This document shows positions 1 to 5,133 of a stretch of 5,133 bases of DNA, one piece after another. Source of the stretch: JBGPIT01 sp041485125 (GTDB taxonomy: Bacteria; Desulfobacterota; Binatia; UTPRO1); NCBI GenBank assembly GCA_041485125.1, contig JBGPIT010000377.1, positions 1 to 5,133 of the forward strand, read 5' to 3'. A model generated the notes under the pieces. That model made no database searches and was not told the DNA's origin. It worked only from the letters and a program-made list of their open reading frames with translations. Each line of letters starts with the position of its first letter. Positions within the stretch are counted from its first letter, which is position 1. The translations under genes and the position numbers were made by a program.

Positions 1-3293
<3,293 letters not shown>

Positions 3294-3297
<4 letters not shown>

Positions 3298-4310
3298 TCG
3301 ACCTCGGCACGCGCTATCTCGGCTTCTCGCTCCCGAGCCCGATCGTGCTCTCGGCGTCACCGCTCTCCGAGAGCATCGACAACCTCCGGCAAGCGGAGGA
3401 CGCGGGCGTCGGCGCCGTCGTCCTGCACTCGCTCTTCGAGGAGCAACTCGCGATCGAGAGCGACGATCTCGATCACCATCTCTCGTCCACCGCCGAGAGC
3501 CACCCCGAGGCGCAGAGCTACTTCCCCGACATGCGCGACTACAATCTCGGGCCGGAAGGGTACCTGGAGCACGTGCGGCGCGCGAAGGACGCACTCGACG
3601 TTCCCGTGATCGCGAGTCTGAACGGCGTCTCGACCGGCGGCTGGATCGAGTACGCCCGGCGGATCGAGTCGGCGGGTGCCGACGCGCTCGAGCTCAACGT
3701 CTACACCATCGCGACGGATCCTCAGCTCACCGCGGGCGAGGTCGAGCAACGGTACGTCGATCTGGTGCGCGCCGTGCGCGCGACGGTCACGATCCCGCTC
3801 GCCGTCAAGCTCGGGCCCTTCTTCAGCGCGCTCGCCAACCTGGCCGTCCGCCTCGACGAGGCCGGCGCCGACGCGCTCGTCCTCTTCAATCGCTTCTACC
3901 AGCCGGATCTCGACCTCGAGCGGCTCGAGGTGGTACCGAACCTCGTCCTCAGCACCCCCGAGGAGCTGCGCCTGCGGCTGCGGTGGGTGGCGATCCTCTA
4001 CGGTCGCGTGCGCGCCGATCTCGCGGTGACGGGTGGCGTCCACGGCGCAACCGACGTGCTGAAGGCGATGATGACCGGCGCCGCGGTCGCGATGACGACC
4101 TCCGCCGTGCTGATGCACGGATTCGACCACGTGCGGCGGCTGCGGAGCGAGATCGCGACGTGGATGGAAGAGCACGAGTACGCGTCGATCCGCCAGATGC
4201 AGGGCAGCATGAGCCATCGTGCGGTCGCCGGTCCGGCGGCCTTCGAGCGCGCGAACTACTTGCGGGTCTTGCGCTCGTACGCGCTCCGGCGGCCGGCGGC
4301 GGCGCCGTGA
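3294..4310 (+). CDS. Dihydroorotate dehydrogenase-like FMN protein
   Basis: A 338-residue predicted cytoplasmic TIM-barrel flavoprotein of the PyrD superfamily; no signal peptide or membrane segment is seen. The family-typical N-terminus (DLGTRYLGFSLPSPIVLSASPLS pattern, residues 3-25) fits the chosen ATG. Further landmarks are HSLFEEQ (about 44-50), SYFP followed by GPEGYLEHV, the strand ASLNGVS around N110-G111, VKLGPFF with K172 where DHODs have their FMN-contacting lysine, FNRFYQPDLD, and GGVHG (247-251) plus TTSAVLMHG (268-276) at the FMN-phosphate end. The DHOD loop usually written ELN-x-SCPN is here ELNVYTIATDP (133-143), so the expected catalytic Cys/Ser is absent. This matches, as I recall it, a subfamily annotated only as 'dihydroorotate dehydrogenase-like' and often found beside nifJ. 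Fold and FMN binding are well supported. The substrate is unknown, and a role in pyrimidine synthesis is doubtful, so I give no pyrD symbol. It overlaps both neighbours by 4 bp. Confidence 0.9.
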
Positions 4311-4325
4311 GCATTGCCGACGGCG
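4303..4325 (+). repeat. Small inverted repeat over the glgP start codon
   Basis: CGCCGT at 4303-4308 pairs with ACGGCG at 4320-4325 around an 11-base loop, so the first two bases of the GTG start fall in the stem. It could hide the start until ribosomes arrive from the upstream gene. A 6-bp stem is easily produced by chance in DNA this GC-rich, so this is weak. Confidence 0.2.
4307..4310 (+). other. GTGA stop/start overlap, DHOD-like gene to glgP
   Basis: The TGA of the DHOD-like gene (4308-4310) overlaps a GTG (4307-4309) that opens the phosphorylase frame. The 20 bases before it are only G, C and one T-poor run with no AG-rich Shine-Dalgarno. Initiation therefore probably depends on ribosomes terminating just there. 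Confidence 0.75.
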
Positions 4326-5133
4326 GAGCGCGCGACCTCGAGCGTGCGGTCGCTGACCTCGCGGAGCGTCTCCCCCCACCGCTCGCGCCGCTGGCGCGGC
4401 TCGCCTACGACTACCGCTGGTCGTGGACGGCCGGTGGCGCCGCGGTCTTCCGTGACGTCGACCCGATGCTGTGGTGTCGGAGCGACTGCAACCCGCGCCA
4501 CCTGATCGAGGCGATCCCCCCGCGTCGCCTCGCGGCGCTCGCGCGGGACCCGATCTACGTCGCGCGCGTCGCCGCCCTGGCGCGAACGCTCGAGACGCGG
4601 CCGCCGGCGGCGACCGGCCCGATCTGCGCCGAGCATCCGGTCGCGTACTTCTGCTCCGAGTTCGCGGTCCATTGCTCGCTGCCGCTCTACGGCGGAGGTC
4701 TCGGCGTCCTCGCCGGCGATCTCTTGAAGGCCGCGTCGGATCTCGCGTTGCCGATGGTCGGCGTCGGCCTGCTCTACCGAGAAGGCTACTTCCACCAGCG
4801 CCTCGATCCCGCCGGCTGGCAGCACGAGTACTGGGTCCGCACCGCCGTCGAGCGCCTGCCCGCGGTGCGCATCCACGACGCCGACGGCGAGCCGTTGATC
4901 GTCCAGTTGACGCTCCGGCGGCGCCTCGTCCGCATCCAGATCTGGCGCGTCGAGGTCGGACGCGTCCCGCTCTACCTCCTCGACACCGACCGCGAGGACA
5001 ATCATCCGATCGACCGCTGGATCACGGCGCGGCTCTACATCGGAGACCGGCATACCCGGCTCGCGCAGTACGCGGTGCTGGGGATCGGTGGCATGCGGGC
5101 GCTCACGGCGCTCGGGATTCGTCCGGCGCTCGT
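4307..5133 (+). CDS. glgP: Alpha-glucan (glycogen/starch) phosphorylase, 3'-partial
   Basis: Predicted to release glucose-1-phosphate from glycogen or starch-type glucans by phosphorolysis, in the cytoplasm. Only the first 275 codons are in the window; the PLP-lysine and most catalytic residues of this GT35 enzyme lie beyond it. Seen: an N-terminal domain typical of the short bacterial/archaeal phosphorylases (DUF3417 type) with YDYRWSW (34-40) and a DP-x-LW motif (52-56), then VAYFCSEFAVHCSLPLYGGG (112-131), GLGVLAGDLLKAASDLALP (131-149), GVGLLYREGYFHQRLD (152-167) with GWQ (170-172), and near the end RLYIGD and LGIGGMRALTALGI. GTG at 4307 is the only ATG/GTG start I found ahead of the conserved domain. 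It gives about 20 residues more than I recall for short homologues, which begin near residue 22. Cysteines at C116 and C123 fall in the usually Ser/Met-containing YFSMEF-type segment. The family call is firm; exact glucan preference is unknown. Confidence 0.93.
   Translation, partial: MSIADGGARDLERAVADLAERLPPPLAPLARLAYDYRWSWTAGGAAVFRDVDPMLWCRSDCNPRHLIEAIPPRRLAALARDPIYVARVAALARTLETRPPAATGPICAEHPVAYFCSEFAVHCSLPLYGGGLGVLAGDLLKAASDLALPMVGVGLLYREGYFHQRLDPAGWQHEYWVRTAVERLPAVRIHDADGEPLIVQLTLRRRLVRIQIWRVEVGRVPLYLLDTDREDNHPIDRWITARLYIGDRHTRLAQYAVLGIGGMRALTALGIRPAL

Noticed and set aside
3357..4379. 340-codon minus-strand open frame opposite the DHOD-like gene
   Set aside because: Same composition artefact; it mirrors a gene with clear family motifs and has no motif of its own.
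4256..5053. 265-codon minus-strand open frame opposite the phosphorylase
   Set aside because: It is antisense to conserved glucan phosphorylase motifs, and its sequence is charged low complexity. The + strand frame starting at GTG 4307 is the real gene.

Overview
The window is a stretch of dense, GC-rich bacterial coding DNA (clearly well above 60% G+C by eye; not counted). All of it reads on the + strand as one co-directional gene string, with third codon positions almost always G or C. It carries no taxonomic marker such as an rRNA gene. I can only say that it fits a high-GC bacterium with anaerobic or facultatively fermentative carbon metabolism. Several GC-rich phyla would fit and I do not choose among them.

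Layout. Positions 1-3297 hold most of a pyruvate:ferredoxin/flavodoxin oxidoreductase (PFOR, NifJ type). Roughly the first 90 residues lie upstream of the window. Positions 3294-4310 hold a complete FMN-dependent protein of the dihydroorotate-dehydrogenase-like family. It starts inside the PFOR stop codon (ATGA overlap) behind a good Shine-Dalgarno sequence. Positions 4307 to the window end hold the first 275 codons of a short-type alpha-glucan (glycogen/starch) phosphorylase. It starts at a GTG overlapping the previous stop (GTGA) and has no evident Shine-Dalgarno. No intergenic gap is long enough for a promoter, terminator or RNA gene.

How the genes may work together. The phosphorylase would release glucose-1-phosphate from stored glucan. 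Glycolysis would carry this to pyruvate, and PFOR would oxidise pyruvate to acetyl-CoA and CO2 while reducing ferredoxin or flavodoxin. The middle flavoprotein is the uncertain partner. It has the DHOD fold signatures, but the active-site loop that carries the catalytic Cys or Ser in true dihydroorotate dehydrogenases is replaced, so pyrimidine synthesis is not its obvious job. The two 4-bp overlaps argue for one polycistronic, translationally coupled transcript. I found no sign of a mobile element, CRISPR array, tRNA, or a novel defence or other exotic system. The most interesting point is the recoded DHOD-like protein locked between PFOR and a glucan phosphorylase.
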